From the NCBI GenBank assembly GCA_037953625.1, contig CM075650.1:46938206-47002205 (forward strand): a stretch of DNA of 64,000 nt. The letters run 5' to 3'. Positions 10,309 through 23,197 of this stretch are shown here, one piece after another. Source of the stretch: Crotalaria pallida. Taxonomy: Eukaryota; Streptophyta; Magnoliopsida; Fabales; Fabaceae. The notes below the pieces were generated by a model. The model made no database searches. It was not told the DNA's origin and was given only the letters and a program-made list of their open reading frames with translations. The position numbers and the translations under genes are program-made. Position 1 is the first letter of the stretch. Each line of letters starts with the position of its first letter.

Positions 10309-13127
10309 TGTAACATCCCAAATTTAATTCCTAGTATAATTGATGATGGGTCAAGCCTAAAGTGAAGGAAGTAATGATATGGAGTTGAAACTAGTGGTTT
10401 GAAGGCTTGATTTAGGATTAATAACATAGGATATTAGGAAATTCAAAATAAAAGATTTACAACTCTAAACACAAATTCCACCGTTGGATGTGAAGTAGGA
10501 TATGTGGGGAAGCATGTGTCAAAATTTGAGGAAGATCCAACGGTTAACGAAGAAGTTATGGCCGTTCAAAGTCGGGGTGCTGAAAATCCTGAAACTTAAT
10601 CGATTAAGCTGCAGCTTAATCGATTAAGCCTGAAAGTTGGAAATGCCTTAATCGATTATTAATCGATTAAGGGCTGCTGATAGTGAAAAAAATAAAAGCG
10701 TTCTCTCCCTCATTTCATGCCAAATTCGAATCTCTCTCTTCTAGGGCACACATCCACTCATTCCAATTGATCAATCCTCAAGGGAATCACTCCAACTTCA
10801 TCATCCAATTCCTTCCTTGTTGCTTCAAGTAAGTGTTTGTATTTGTGTTCTTCTCTTCCTCCCTCTTTAAAACTCGAATTTCTCTCTCTCCCTCTTCCTC
10901 CCATGAAGCTTTAATCATCCCACTAGGGAGAACCTTGTTGGGGCACGAATTTCGCTCATGATTCTTGGGCAAAGTTTAATATTTTGTCTCTTTATTTTAT
11001 TGATTTTAGGTTCCTCCCTCTCCATTGGATTTGTGGCTATTTTTCAAGTGTGTTCCAAGGCACAAATTCTCTCTCTCTAAGAGCTTGAGGTAAGGGAGTG
11101 GATATAGTGAGCTTTGCCTTGTTCTAGGGAGTAGGCTCTAGTTAGTATATAATGCTTGTTAGGGTTATGTGTTAGGGGAGAAAATTAGATTATAAAACCT
11201 TAGGTTATTGAATATGAAATTCTAATTAATTAAATATGCATGATGATTGGATGTTAAGATTAGGAAAAGGAAACTCAATAATATGAAAATGAGTAATTTG
11301 ATAAATGAAATTTGGTAAATGATTATATTGAAGTACATGAGGAATTGGGTAATGTGATAATAAAGTTGACATATATGATTTCTATGATTATTGATTTTAT
11401 TTGTAAAGTTGTGAATTAAATGATAATTAATTACTGTAGCAATTATATGCATGTGTTGTGAAATAAATTGATATAGGAAGAAAGGGAATGGAAATGATTA
11501 AATGTCATGGATGTGCATATTTGTATCTAATTGCTAAATGAGTAAAAATGTTAAGTATTATCAATTGTGAATAAAGGTCATGGCTTAGGAATTGAACTAA
11601 TGAATATGGGAAATGGAAGTAAAACGATTATGTGGAAATAAAAAGATAAAAGGTGATATATGCAAAATTAAAATGAAGGGCGAATCTAAATGTTGGGCTA
11701 TAAAAGAGAACACTATTTGGTATGAATGTGGTAACTAAGAAAGGAAATGAATACGGAAATTACATGAAAGATTATGTGTTGATTGTGGTTAAATGTGTTT
11801 ATGAATGAATTGTTTATCATGAGATTAATGTTTAAGTATAATCTGGGTGGTTGTATGAGGTACCTTCCGGCGTGGAGGTGAAGTACCCACCGGCCAAATT
11901 GTATGAGGTACCTTCCGGTGTGGAGGTGAAGTACGATTGTATGAGGTACCTTCCGGTGTGGAGGTGAAGTACCCATAGGCCAAATGTATGAGGTACCTTC
12001 CGCTGTGGAGGTGAAGTACGATGGTATGAGGTACCTTCCGGTGTGGAGGTGAAGTACCTGTAGGCCAACTTGTATGAAGTACCTTCCGGTGTGGAGGTGA
12101 AGTACAATGATATGAGGTACCTTCCGGTGAGGAGGTGAAGTATCCCTAGGCCACATTGTATGAGGTACCTTCCGGTGTGGAGGTGAAGTACAATGGCGCG
12201 AAATGTATTTTTAAGAATAAGATGCTAAAATGTGTTGACCTCTGACCTGAGGGACACCTAATTTAAATAAGGAGATGTATGAGGTACCTTCCAGTGTGGA
12301 GGTGAAGTACAATGGTGTGTAATGTATCTTAAAGAATGAAATGGAAAGAAAAAGGAAAGGGGTGTTGAAATGAAGAATGAAAATGGCTATTGAAATGAAA
12401 TAAGTATGTGAAATGAGTAAATTAATAAGGGAAATGAATGTTGAAAAGAATAGTGAAATTGGACGTTGAAATGAATAATGAAGATGGAAATGTGAAATAA
12501 GTAACGAGTATGGAAATAATGAAATGAGTGTGGTATGCTATATGTGAAAATATGCTTATTTGCTAATTGTGCTTGACCTAGTGGGTTGTTATGTCTAGTT
12601 AGAAACTGCTTTCTATTTCATGTGCAAAGCTCACTCCCTTACATTTTCAGGTACGGAGATTGAGTTGGCACAGCCCTCGGCCGAGCAGGTGTACTTTCCC
12701 TTACAGGGAGAGTAGGGATATTATGGGATTGGGTGAATATTATGAACCTAAGCCTCCTACACTATTTTTGTTGTAAATTTGTTATAAATATTTTTAAGTG
12801 AGGCTTAGGATGTGCTGTTTTGAGAAATTTTATGTTTTAGTTTTAAATGATCAAACTCTGTACTTTCCGCTGAACTCTGAATATTTGATGTCTCTGTTGT
12901 ATTTGGAGCCCATGGGGACTTGATATGATTTAGAAATATAATCTGAAGCCCTGCTGGCTATTAGTTGTTTATTTGAAAATTGTTTATACAGGTTAAATTT
13001 TGGAATGTCCGAAAAACAGACAAAACTCCGTCCGTTTGACGGTTGATTTTAATGAAATAAAAATGAATTTTTAAGTCCACATTTTTAATACTTGGGAATT
13101 AAGGGTAATATTTATTAGGGTGTTACA
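10309..13127 (+). mobile_element. Element F: solo LTR of the element B family
   Basis: The LTR runs from TGTAACATCCC to GGGTGTTACA with TCTTG duplications (10304-10308 and 13128-13132). It lacks any interior, so it is the product of LTR-LTR recombination. It carries B-family repeats in reverse complement (GACCTCTGACCTGAGG near 12236 and an array of GAGGTACCTTCC units at 11853-12310). It also has the CTTTCCCT/AGGGAGAG hairpin (12693-12713) and, at its start, the promoter module with TTAATCGATTAA palindromes (10590-10670). Orientation is opposite to the host element C. Confidence 0.92.
11853..12310. repeat. GAGGTACCTTCC hairpin array in solo LTR F
   Basis: About nine units of a GGTACCTTCCGG...GGTGAAGTAC foldback lie at alternating spacing, followed after an 80-bp gap by one more unit at about 12277. 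GAAGGTAC and GTACTTC pair with a one-base bulge. The same unit occurs in B's LTRs on the other strand (19805-19920). Confidence 0.85.
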
Positions 13128-16100
13128 TCTTGGACCTAATGGCTCTACCAATCCCTGTGATCGGGGACACCCTCAGAAACACATGATCCCCAACATCAAA
13201 CTCCAAGGGTCTCCTTCGCCTGTCAGCATAATTCTTCTGGCGATCCTGGGAAGTTTTCATCTTGTTCTTGATCATGGTGATCCTCTCAGTTGTTTCTTTC
13301 ACAATATCAGGACCTGTCAACAAATTCTCTCTTAATTGGAACCAACACCGAGGCGTCCTACACTTCCTGCCATAGAGAGCCTCAAATGGTGCCATGCCAA
13401 TACTGGAGTGAAAACTGTTATTATAAGTAAACTCCATCAATGGCAGGAACTGCTCCCAACTACCAGTCTGCTCCAGAACACATGCTCTCAAAAAGTCCTC
13501 CAGTGTCTGGATAGTACGCTCAGATTGTCCGTCTGTCTGCGGATGGTAAGCCGTACTAAATTTCAGCTTAGTACCCAATGCCTCCTGAAGACTCTGCCAA
13601 AATCTAGACAGAAATCTCGGATCACGATCGGATACAATACTGGTAAGAACACCATGCAACTTGACTATGTCCCTGATATACAACTGAGTCAACTTCTCCA
13701 GAGTGTACTTCTTGTGAATCGGGATGAAATGAGCACACTTTGTGAGACGGTCCATAACCACCCAAACTGCATCACATCCTGCAGCCGTCCTAGGTAGACC
13801 CGTTACAAAGTCCATAGCTATGCTATCCCATTTCCACTCCGGGACCTCAAGTGATCGCAACTGACCACCAGGCTTTTGATGCTCAATCTTAACTTTCTGG
13901 CAAGTAAGGCAATGAGATACATGATCTGCTACATCGGTTTTCAACTTTGGCCACCAAAAAACCCTTTTAAGATCTTGGTACATTTTGTTGCACCAGGATG
14001 GAAATTCATTTTGGTCCGATGTGCTTCCCACAGAATATCCCTTCTGATCTCGAAGTCCATGGGAACACATATCCGACCCCTAAATCGGATAATGCCATCT
14101 GAACTCTTTACAAAATCGGCCTCTTCATTTCCCGATGCCCCTTCCAACAACTTCTGTAATTCTAGATCATCAGCTTGTCTTTCTCTAATAAGACCCATCA
14201 AGTCATTAGTAACCTGCAACATTTCTAGAACAATGCTCTTCTCTTTCACTTGCATGTTCAAATTGAGGTCACTGAACTCTTGGATTAACTGCATCTCCTT
14301 CACCATCAAATTGCTGACATGCAAAGTCTTGCGACTTAATGCATCAGCCACTACATTTGCTTTGCCTGGATGATACTGGAGATCGAAATCATAGTCCTTC
14401 AGAAACTCCATCCACCTCCTCTGTCTCATATTCAACTCCTTTTGATCGAAGAGATAGCGAAGGCTTTTATGATCGCTAAAGACTTCAAACTTTGAGCCAT
14501 ATAGATAATGCCTCCATATTTTCAAAGCAAAAACTACAGCCGCCAACTCAAGATCATGAGTGGGATAGTTCTGCTCATGCTGCCTCAACTGTCTGGATGC
14601 ATAGGCTATGACTTGCCCTTGCTGCATCAGCACACAACCCAACCCTTGTTTTGAAGCATCACAATACACTACAAAGGATTGAGTCGGATCCGGCAAAATC
14701 AACACTGGAGAACTAGTCAATCGCCTCTTCAACTCTTGGAAGCTCTCTTCACATTCTGGGGACCATTCAAACGGAACACCTTTCCGCGTAAGAGTAGTCA
14801 AAGGAAGGGCTAGTTTAGAAAACCCCTCAATGAACCTCCTGTAATACCCAGCCATACCAAGGAAACTTCTGATCTCTGTGATGGACTGAGGTCTCTCCCA
14901 CTTAAGCACCGCTTCCACCTTAGAAGGGTCAACCGCCACACCCTTCTCAGAAATCACATGCCCTAGAAAATGCACTTCATTCAACCAGAAACTACACTTG
15001 GAAAACTTGGCATAAAGATGCTTGTCCTTGAGAACTTGGAGCACCGTTCTCAAATGCTCTTCATGCTCCTTCTGGCTTCTGGAATAGATAAGAATGTCAT
15101 CAATGAACACAATGACAAATGAGTCCAAGTACGGCCTGAAGATCCTGTTCATGTAATCCATGAAGATAGCAGGTGCATTCGTGAGACCGAAAGGCATCAC
15201 AACATATTCAAAATGCCCATACCGAGATCTAAAAGTAGTTTTAGGAATGTCCTCTTCTCGGATACGGATTTGATGATATCCAGATCGGAGGTCAATTTTT
15301 GAGAAAACTGCAGCTCCCCTAAGCTGATCCAACAAATCATCAATGCGTGGGAGCGGATATTTATTCTTCACCGTCACCGCATTCAACTGACGGTAATCAG
15401 TGCACATGCGAACACTTCCATCCTTCTTTTTAACAAAAAGAATAGGAGCTCCCCACGGAGAAACACTTGGCCTTATGAACCCCTTAGCCAGAAGCTCCTC
15501 CAACTGCTTCTTCAATTCCTCCAACTCTGGAGGGGCCATTCTATAAGGCGCTTTAGATACCGGGCCGGCACCAGGCATCAGATCAATGCCAAATTCTACT
15601 TCTCTGGCTGGAGGTAATTCGGGAATGTCAGCTGGAAAAACATCCGGAAACTCACAAACCACTGGGAGTCTACTGATATCTGATGCTTCCTCATCATTTA
15701 ATGCCGATGCTGAAACTTGATAGAAAATTACTGACTTCTGGCTACAATCAAGAAGGACACAGTTCTGGGACATCCAGTCCGTGCCTAGAATGATATCCAG
15801 CTTGGTTAAGGGCAAACATATCAAGTTTACTTTGAATTCCCGCTCTAATACTCGAAGAGGGCAATCCAAGCACATCAAAGATGTAACCACAGCTGAATTT
15901 GTAGGGGTAGACACAGACAATTTAAAAGGCATCTCAATAGCAGATAACTTTAATCTTTTCATGTAATTGACAGAAATGAATGAATGTGTAGCTCCACAAT
16001 CAAAGAGAATGCCACATGCAACATCATTTATATGGCCAATACCTCGAATCAGCTCATCAGCCTCTGTAACTTCCTCGCCATCCAGGGTATACACCTTGCC

Positions 16101-17273
16101 CTTCTGAGTTACCCGATTGTCACCAGCTTTCTGTACCTTGGCCACATTCACCTCTTTCTTCACTACATTTCTGGGACAATTCATCGCAATGTGACCCGGC
16201 TGACCGCACCTGTAACAGACTATCCCACCCTTGCTCGGGTCCAGCCTCCAACAATCTCCCCTATGCTGCTTACCACAATGTGGACAAGTCGGAATAGGAC
16301 CATAGGTACTCACTACTGGGCCTGTGCTAGGCTGGGAGTAAGGACCTGGTCGTTGCACCGAACTCTTGCCCCTAATAGGACCTCCAGCTTTCTGTACACT
16401 TTTGCTTCTTTTCTCAACTGCTCGTTGTTTCCGACTCTTTTCATAAGTACTAGTCATGTTGATCAATTGAGACAAATTGGCAATGTTCTGATACTCAAAA
16501 GCCACCTTGATTTCAGAACGAAGTCCGGTCTCAAACTTGATGCACTTGGTCCTTTCATCAGCATCCCTGTAACTCCCTGCATATCGGATCAAGTCCTCAA
16601 ACCTAGCAGCATACTCCCCAACGCTCATGTTCCCCTGCACAAGCTGCAGAAAGGCTATCTCCTTCTCTCTACGAACATCCTCAGGAAAGTATTTGCCGAG
16701 GAAACGGTCCTTGAACAACTCCCAAGTGATCGCCTGGTTGCTTGCCTCCAAACCCCTTCGCATCTGTTGCCACCAGTGTTCTGCTTCACTAGTCAACATG
16801 TATTGTGCTAGCAGAACCTTTTGTTCCTCTGGTGGTGCCATGGTATTCAGGATCTTTTCAATCTCCTACAACCACAGTTGTGCCCCATCGGGATTGAACC
16901 CTCCTTCGAACTTCGTCGGATCATTCTTTCTGAATCGTGCCAACCAATCGATAGCAACTGGAGCTGGTGGCTGAGGATTCATTGCTGTTGCTGTGGCTGT
17001 TGCTGCTGCTGCAGCAGCAGCTGCTATGTTATTCCCCTGATTCTGATGCAGCTGTACCAGTTGTTCCAGAATAGCACCGATCCCATCATTATCGATCCGC
17101 CTACCAGCCATTCTGTTTAATCATGCATAAGGCCAACAGTTAATGCTTAATAGCATGATTAGTATTTACAAACATCCTATCAATATATTCTAGACTTTAG
17201 ACTATAATTAACGATTACTCGCTTGGTGAGTAATCACTGGAGTAACTCATAACTCCAATGGCCGAGGGAAACT

Positions 17274-17285
17274 GCTCTGATACCA
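17274..17285 (-). other. Primer-binding site of element C (initiator tRNA-Met)
   Basis: The minus strand reads TGGTATCAGAGC just inside the upstream LTR, which starts at 17290. Confidence 0.9.
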
Positions 17286-17289
17286 TAAA

Positions 17290-19804
17290 TGTAACACCCT
17301 ATATTATTTACCCTTAATTTCCTTTATATCAAAAATACGGATTTAAAAATTCATTTTTAATTCATGAAAATCAACCATCAAACGGACGGAGTTTCGTCTG
17401 TTTTTCGGACATTTCAAAATCTTCCACCTGATAAACACATTTATCTAATATCAACAGTAGCCAGCAGGGCTCAAATATAGATATAAGTGCATCACATAGT
17501 TGCCCCATGGGCTCAAGTGTAAAAAATCAACGTCAAAATGTCAGAGTGCCAGCAACAGTGCTAAGTATGCAAAACAAGAGACCATATCCGCAACTATGCC
17601 CAAAAATGAATCATAAGCAAATGCACCAAAGAAACTATCCTAAGCCTCTCACAAAGAGCATATACAGCACATATACATAAAATAATATAGAGGCTTAGGT
17701 CAAAAGAATGCATCCAATCCCAACCCTACTCTCCCTGTGAGGGAGAGTAATCCTGCTCGGCCTGGTCATGTGTAAACTCAGCCTCGGTACCTGTGGAAAT
17801 AGTAAGGAGTTAGTATTACACATAAAATGGGGAAACAGTTTCCAATTACGACATAATACTATACCAAGCCATACACATTTAACAATTTAATAACAATATA
17901 ATAAAACTCAAGAAATCACAATTCATTATCAAAGTATTCCATTGGTTTCTCAAGTCAATCTTGCCTATTCATTCTTATACATCATTTTCATAAAGTCATT
18001 TATTCCTTCCACTTTAATCATATCATAATTCTTTTTAATCTGTCCCTGGTCATGACCTACTGCGTCTGCACTCCTGTGCACTCACGTCTTACTGTGTCCG
18101 GGTATGTTTTCATTCTCCCCTGGTCACGACCTACAGCGTCTGCACCCCTGTGCACTCACGTCTTACTGCGTCCGGGTATATATTTTTCATTCTCCCCTGG
18201 TCACGACCTACTGCGTCTGCACCCCTGTGCACTCACGTCTTACTGCGTCCGGGTATATATTTTTCATTCTCCCCTGGTCACGACCTACTGCGTCTGCACC
18301 CCTGTGCACTCACGTCTTACTGCGTCCTGGTATAAATTTTTCATTCTCCCCTGGTCACGACCTACTGCGTCTGCACCCCTGTGCACTCACGTCTTACTGC
18401 GTCCGGGTATATATTTTTCATTCTCCCCTGGTCACGACCTACTGCGTCTGCACTCCTGTGCACTCACGTCTTACTGCGTCCGGGTATATATTTTTCCACT
18501 TCTCTTTTTATCCTTTATAAATAACATTCCTTCTTAATCATATTAACCAGTCCATTTTTCCAGAAAACCTCTTAACTGTTTAACAAGTACATTACTCAAA
18601 ATTAGTCAAAACATAACACATTTGCATTATCAAATCACCACTATTAAATCTTATAATTTAATTAGCACAAAATCAAAATTTTATTAATATCATCCCCATT
18701 ATCCTTAATTCATACTTAATTTCCATACTTTGCCTTGGTTTATAAAATAAAATCATAACTCAAACATTTAACGAAATTAGCACTTCAATTATAAACAACA
18801 CCAAGTCACATGCTTATATACCAAATATTCAAAATAAAGCATATCATCATCTAATTAATTTTCCTATGTCATAAGCTCTAGTTATTTATTACCCTATAGT
18901 ATAACAACCTAAACTAACACATAACTCTTAGTACCCATTATATGCATATTGTAAGCTAAACCCCAGAGTAAGGTAATACTCACTATAACCCACTCCTTAC
19001 CTCAAGCTCTTAGAGATAGAGAGAGAATTTGTGCTTGGAACTCACTTGAGAAAGAGCCACAATTCAAAAGAGAGGGAGGAACCTAAAATCAATAAAATAA
19101 AGGAATAAAATATCAAACTTTGCCCAAGAATCTTGAGGGAATTCGTGACCCCATCAAGTTCCTCAAGGTTGTTGACTAAAGCTTCAAGGGAGGAAGAGGG
19201 AGAGAGAGAAATTCGAATTCTAGGGAGAGAAAGAGAAGAATAAAATCAACATTCACTTACTTGGAGCAACAAGGAATGACTTGGGGATGGACTTGGAATG
19301 ATCCTCTTGAGGATTGATTGATGAAAATGGAGGATTTGGTGCCCTGGGAGAGAGAGAATTCGAGTTTCTCAAGAACTAAGAGGTGGACGCACCTTTATTT
19401 TTTTCAGCATCTACAGCCTTTAATCGATTATTAATCGATTAAGCCATTTTCCATTTTCTGACCTTAATCGATTAAGTTGCAGTTTAATCGATTAAGCTGC
19501 AGTTTAATCGATTAAGCTGTTCAGTTTTGCAGTACCCAGACTTTGAATGGCCAGAACTTCTTCGTTACCCGTTGGATCTTCCTCAAATTTTAAGGCAAGC
19601 TTCCTCACATATCCTACTTCACATCCAACGGTGGAATTTATGTTTTAAGCTACCAATCTTGTTATTCTAATTTCCTAAATTCCTATGTTTTAAACCTAAG
19701 GTTGCATGCTCAATTGGCTAAGTTTCTAACTTATGCCCTCATTTCTTCTACCCTAAGACCATCGTAACATAAATTACAATACAAATAAAGTTTGGGATGT
19801 TACA
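17290..19804 (-). repeat. Element C upstream LTR
   Basis: This copy matches 7316-9908 almost base for base, but the 77-bp array (18043-18496) has six units instead of seven. The promoter-like block with ATCGAT palindromes is at about 19400-19640. Confidence 0.92.
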
Positions 19805-19809
19805 CTCCA

Positions 19810-21466
19810 CACCGGAAGGTACCTCATACCATTGTACTTCACCTCCACACAGGAAGGTACCTCATACAATTTGGCCGGTGGGTACTTCACCTCCACACCG
19901 GAAGGTACCTCATACAACCACCTACATTATACTTAAAATCATTCTCTATATAAACCATTCATTCATATAACATTTAACCACAATCAACACATAATTATTC
20001 ATGTAATTTCCTTATTCATTTCCTTTCTCAGTTATCACAATCAAACCAAATAGTGTTCTCTTTTATAGCCCAACATTTAGATTCGCCCTTCATTTTAATT
20101 TTGCATATATCATCTTTTACTTTTTATTTCCACATAATCGTTTTACTTCCGTTTCCTATATTCACCAGTTCAATTCATAAACCATGATCGTTATTCACAA
20201 TTGATAATACTTAACATTTTTACTTATTTAACAATTAGATACAAATATGCACATTTATCACATTTAATCGTTTCCATTCCCTTTCTTCCTATATCAATTT
20301 ATTCCACAACACATACATATATTTGCTACAGTAATTAATTATCATTTAATTCACAACTTTACAAATAAAGTCAATAATCATAGAAATCATTTATGTCAAC
20401 TTCACTTTCACATTACCCAATTCCTCATGTACTTCAATATAATCATTAACCAAATTTCATTTATCAAATAATTCATTCTTATATTATTGGGTTTCCTTTT
20501 CCTAGTCTTAACATCCAATCATCATGCACATTTAATTAATTATAATTTCATATTCAATAACCTAGGGATTTATAATCTAATGTTCTCCCCTAACACATAA
20601 CCCTAAAAAGCATTATATACTAGCTAGAACCTACTCCCTATAACAAGGCAAAGCTCACTATATCCACCCCCTTACCTCAAACACTTAAGGATAAGGAGAG
20701 TCCAAGTGTCCTATACTTGAGTTTGCCCACCAAAAGCTCAAAATCCACAATGGAGTGATAGAACCTATTATAAAGCCACAAAAATGAGGGTTATTGCTCA
20801 TTCCAGGATTCTCAAACTAAACCCCATGGAAAACTTGAAGTTTCTATGCTTAGAAATGAAAACCTCCATGAGAGGGAGGAGAGAGAAAACTCGAATTAGA
20901 GAGAGAGGGAAGAAATCAAAGGTTTGAATACTTACTTGGAGCAAGGAGGAAGGAAGTTTGATGATGGGAATGGAGTATCACCCTTGTTTCTTGATGATCT
21001 TGAAGGAAAAGAATGAAGCCCTAGAGGAGAAGAAGAAGAAGAGGTCGAACAATGAGGGAAAAGAGTGTTGATTTTCGTTTTATTTTTTTTCATCAGCATT
21101 AGTTTTAATCGATTAATAATCGATTAGAATTTTCCCACCTTCTGGACTTAATCGATTAAGCTGCAGCTTAATCGATTAAGTTGTAGAGTTTTGCAGTACC
21201 CAGACTTTGGAAGGCCATAACTTCTTCGTTACCCGTTGGATCTTCCTCAAATTTTAAAGCAAGCTTCCCTACATACCAATCTTCACATCCAACGGTGGAA
21301 TTTGTGTTTAGAGTTGTAAATCTTTTATTTTTAATTTCCTAATATCCTATGTTGTTAACCCTAAATCAAGCCTTCAATCCACTATTTTTAACTCAATATC
21401 ATTATTTCCTTCACTCTAAGCTTGACCATCATCAATTATACTAGGAATTAAATTTGGGATGTTACA
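19810..21466 (-). repeat. Element B downstream LTR, second segment
   Basis: It continues 6185-7315 after element C. It holds three GGTACTTCACC/GAAGGTACC units, AT-rich sequence, GA-rich tracts, ATCGAT palindromes (about 21110-21180) and the CCGTTGGAT/ATCCAACGG module (21233-21300). It ends GGGATGTTACA at 21466. Confidence 0.9.
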
Positions 21467-21945
21467 ATTCTCCCCCACTTATTGGAATTTTGCCCCCGAA
21501 ATTCCGTTAGATTCTGTAAATGGAGAATCACCCCGGTGATAGGACTTCCAATGATAGCATTTATTGATAGATGCAAGAATTGAGGTGATCAATCCCAACC
21601 TCACGTCTACCAACAACACATCACGGTCAGGTTCTGTCAATAATGTTATCATTTAACAAATGCAAGGATTAGAGTGATCAGTTCTAACCTTACATTACAT
21701 CAAATAACAACATCACAACATAATATTGGTCACTTGATACAAGAATTCTCAAACTTAAGAATTCTCTTATAAGGTCTTTCACATGTTATCTATAAGAGCA
21801 AGATCGAATTTGGAAGGGCAGATATCTGACATGTTTTAAAACATTTCTACCCTAAGACATTACTAACTTACTATTTAGCTAACTAAGGAGAAAACTAACT
21901 CCACAACAATCGGACTTAGAAGCATTACGCATGGACTTGGCAACA
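21467..21945 (-). other. Element B 3' untranslated region and purine tract
   Basis: This non-coding sequence lies between the gag stop and the LTR. The first bases read on the minus strand as AAGTGGGGGAGAAT directly before the LTR, the polypurine tract. Nothing here resembles pol. Confidence 0.7.
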
Positions 21946-23019
21946 TTAGTTACCTGCGGTCATACCAGCTGGGTCCACCTCGTCATCCTCGACGGTAAAT
22001 AATTTCCCCTTCTGCAATGATGGACCTCCACTGGCCCTCTGTGCCTTAGCAGCATTAATCTCTTTCTTCATTGTGTTCTTAGGACAATTTGAAGCAAAAT
22101 GTCCGGGTTGTCCACAGTGAAAACATAACCCCTCCTTTCGACCCAATGACCAGCACACTCCTCTATGCATCCTGCCACAGTGCTGACAAGTCGGTATAGG
22201 ACCATAAGCATTCACTGTTGATCCGGATTCCCTAGGAAACGTGACCCCGGAATGAGAGTATGGACCTGACTTCTGGATCGGTCCCTTGTCCTTACTTTGA
22301 CCTCCGATTCTCTGGTTTGCCCGAGATCTCTCATCAGCTAGCTTTCGTTGGAGACCCTTCTCATAGGTGCTTGCCATGTTGACCAAGCGAGCAAAGTTAT
22401 CAATGTTGTGATACTCACACGAGAGGCGGAGATCACTCCTAAGACCAGCTTCAAACTTAACACACTTGTCACGGTCACTTGCATACCGATAGTCAGAAAA
22501 ACGGATGAGATCTTCAAACCGAGCTGCATAGTCCCCAACTGACATAGAACCTTGAGTCAATTGGAGAAAAGCAATCTCCTTCTCCCTCCTAACATCTTCA
22601 GGGAAATACTTCCCCAGGAATAGATCCTTGAACATTTCCCAAGGAATCACAGGATTGGCTGCCACCAATCCTCTCCTCTGTTGATCCCACCAATGTTCTG
22701 CCTCATTGGTCAGCATGAATTCGGCTAATCGAACATACTGCTCCATTGGTGGTTGAAGAGAACGGAGAATCTTCTCTATCTCCTGTATCCACCTCTGTGC
22801 TCCATCAGGGTCATTTCCACCTTCAAAGCGAGGCGGATCATTCTTTCGGAAATGAGACATCCAGTCAACCTCAATTGGAGCTGGTTGCAGAGCTGCTGCT
22901 TCTGCTATAGCTGCTGCCGCTGCAGCAGCTGCCATCTGTTCCCCCTGCTGCTGCTGCATCTGAGATAGATGCTCCAGAATAGCAGCAAGTCCATCGTTAC
23001 CAGTCCTTCTTCCAGCCAT
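21946..23019 (-). CDS. Element B gag, 357 aa
   Basis: The start chosen is the ATG at 23019 (MAGRRTGNDG), which matches the gag starts of elements C and I. An alanine/glutamine-rich N-terminus is followed by the plant gypsy gag domain (FRKNDPPRFEGG, EHWWDQQRRGL, FLGKYFPEDVRREKEIAFL, YAARFEDLIRF) and a CCHC knuckle (CFHCGQPGHFASNC) with an extra upstream CQHC...C motif. The frame is intact and ends soon after KGKLFTVEDDEVD, where the relatives run on into protease. It would make capsid protein but no enzymes. Loss of pol looks like a clean deletion. Confidence 0.9.
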   Translation of the reverse strand: MAGRRTGNDGLAAILEHLSQMQQQQGEQMAAAAAAAAIAEAAALQPAPIEVDWMSHFRKNDPPRFEGGNDPDGAQRWIQEIEKILRSLQPPMEQYVRLAEFMLTNEAEHWWDQQRRGLVAANPVIPWEMFKDLFLGKYFPEDVRREKEIAFLQLTQGSMSVGDYAARFEDLIRFSDYRYASDRDKCVKFEAGLRSDLRLSCEYHNIDNFARLVNMASTYEKGLQRKLADERSRANQRIGGQSKDKGPIQKSGPYSHSGVTFPRESGSTVNAYGPIPTCQHCGRMHRGVCWSLGRKEGLCFHCGQPGHFASNCPKNTMKKEINAAKAQRASGGPSLQKGKLFTVEDDEVDPAGMTAGN

Positions 23020-23182
23020 ACTGCTTAGCCAGAGAGAATAGGCCAATAAGACTCAATTACTAAGTAGGTACGTAATACTATAATCATCCTATTATAATCC
23101 TAAACTATTACTATGAGCATCAATTACTCGCTAGGTGAGTAATCATTTGGAGTTTGTACAACTCCATGGCCGAGGAGAAACT

Positions 23183-23194
23183 GCTCTGATACCA
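23183..23194 (-). other. Primer-binding site of element B (initiator tRNA-Met)
   Basis: The minus strand reads TGGTATCAGAGC, three bases from the LTR that starts at 23198. Confidence 0.9.
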
Positions 23195-23197
23195 TAA

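Larger units (their letters stand above)
9945..17111 (-). pseudogene. Element C gag-pol polyprotein, interrupted
   Basis: Translation starts at the ATG at 17111 (MAGRRIDNDG). Gag is broken after DGAQLWL by TAG at 16868-16866, where relatives have glutamine, and then resumes in the same frame at 16865. A long frame to 13941 covers the rest of gag, a CCHC knuckle (CYRCGQPGHIAMNC), protease (LFDCGATHSF), reverse transcriptase (FIDDILIYS), RNase H and the start of integrase. A missing A near 13985 shifts the frame, and integrase continues at about 13995-13133 (MDFVTGLP, SDRDPRF, DGQSERTIQ). Element F is inserted after RAIRS, and the chromodomain tail follows at about 10303-9945. The order is the usual gypsy order of protease, reverse transcriptase, RNase H, integrase. 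With three separate lesions it cannot yield a whole polyprotein. Confidence 0.93.
7316..19804 (-). mobile_element. Element C: full-length Ty3/gypsy chromovirus (Tekay-like), inactivated
   Basis: C is bounded by CTCCA duplications (7311-7315 and 19805-19809) inside B's left LTR. It has LTRs at 7316-9908 and 17290-19804, a tRNA-Met primer site, and a gag-pol coding region on the minus strand. The coding region has one stop codon, one 1-bp frameshift and a solo LTR (element F) inserted in it. The clade is suggested by the short chromodomain-like tail (LRGKEI, VKVIW, EATWELE) after integrase. Confidence 0.93.

Noticed and set aside
13336..13797. Plus-strand frames across element C pol (also 15984-16811)
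   Set aside because: Antisense shadows of the minus-strand polyprotein, whose motifs are unmistakable.
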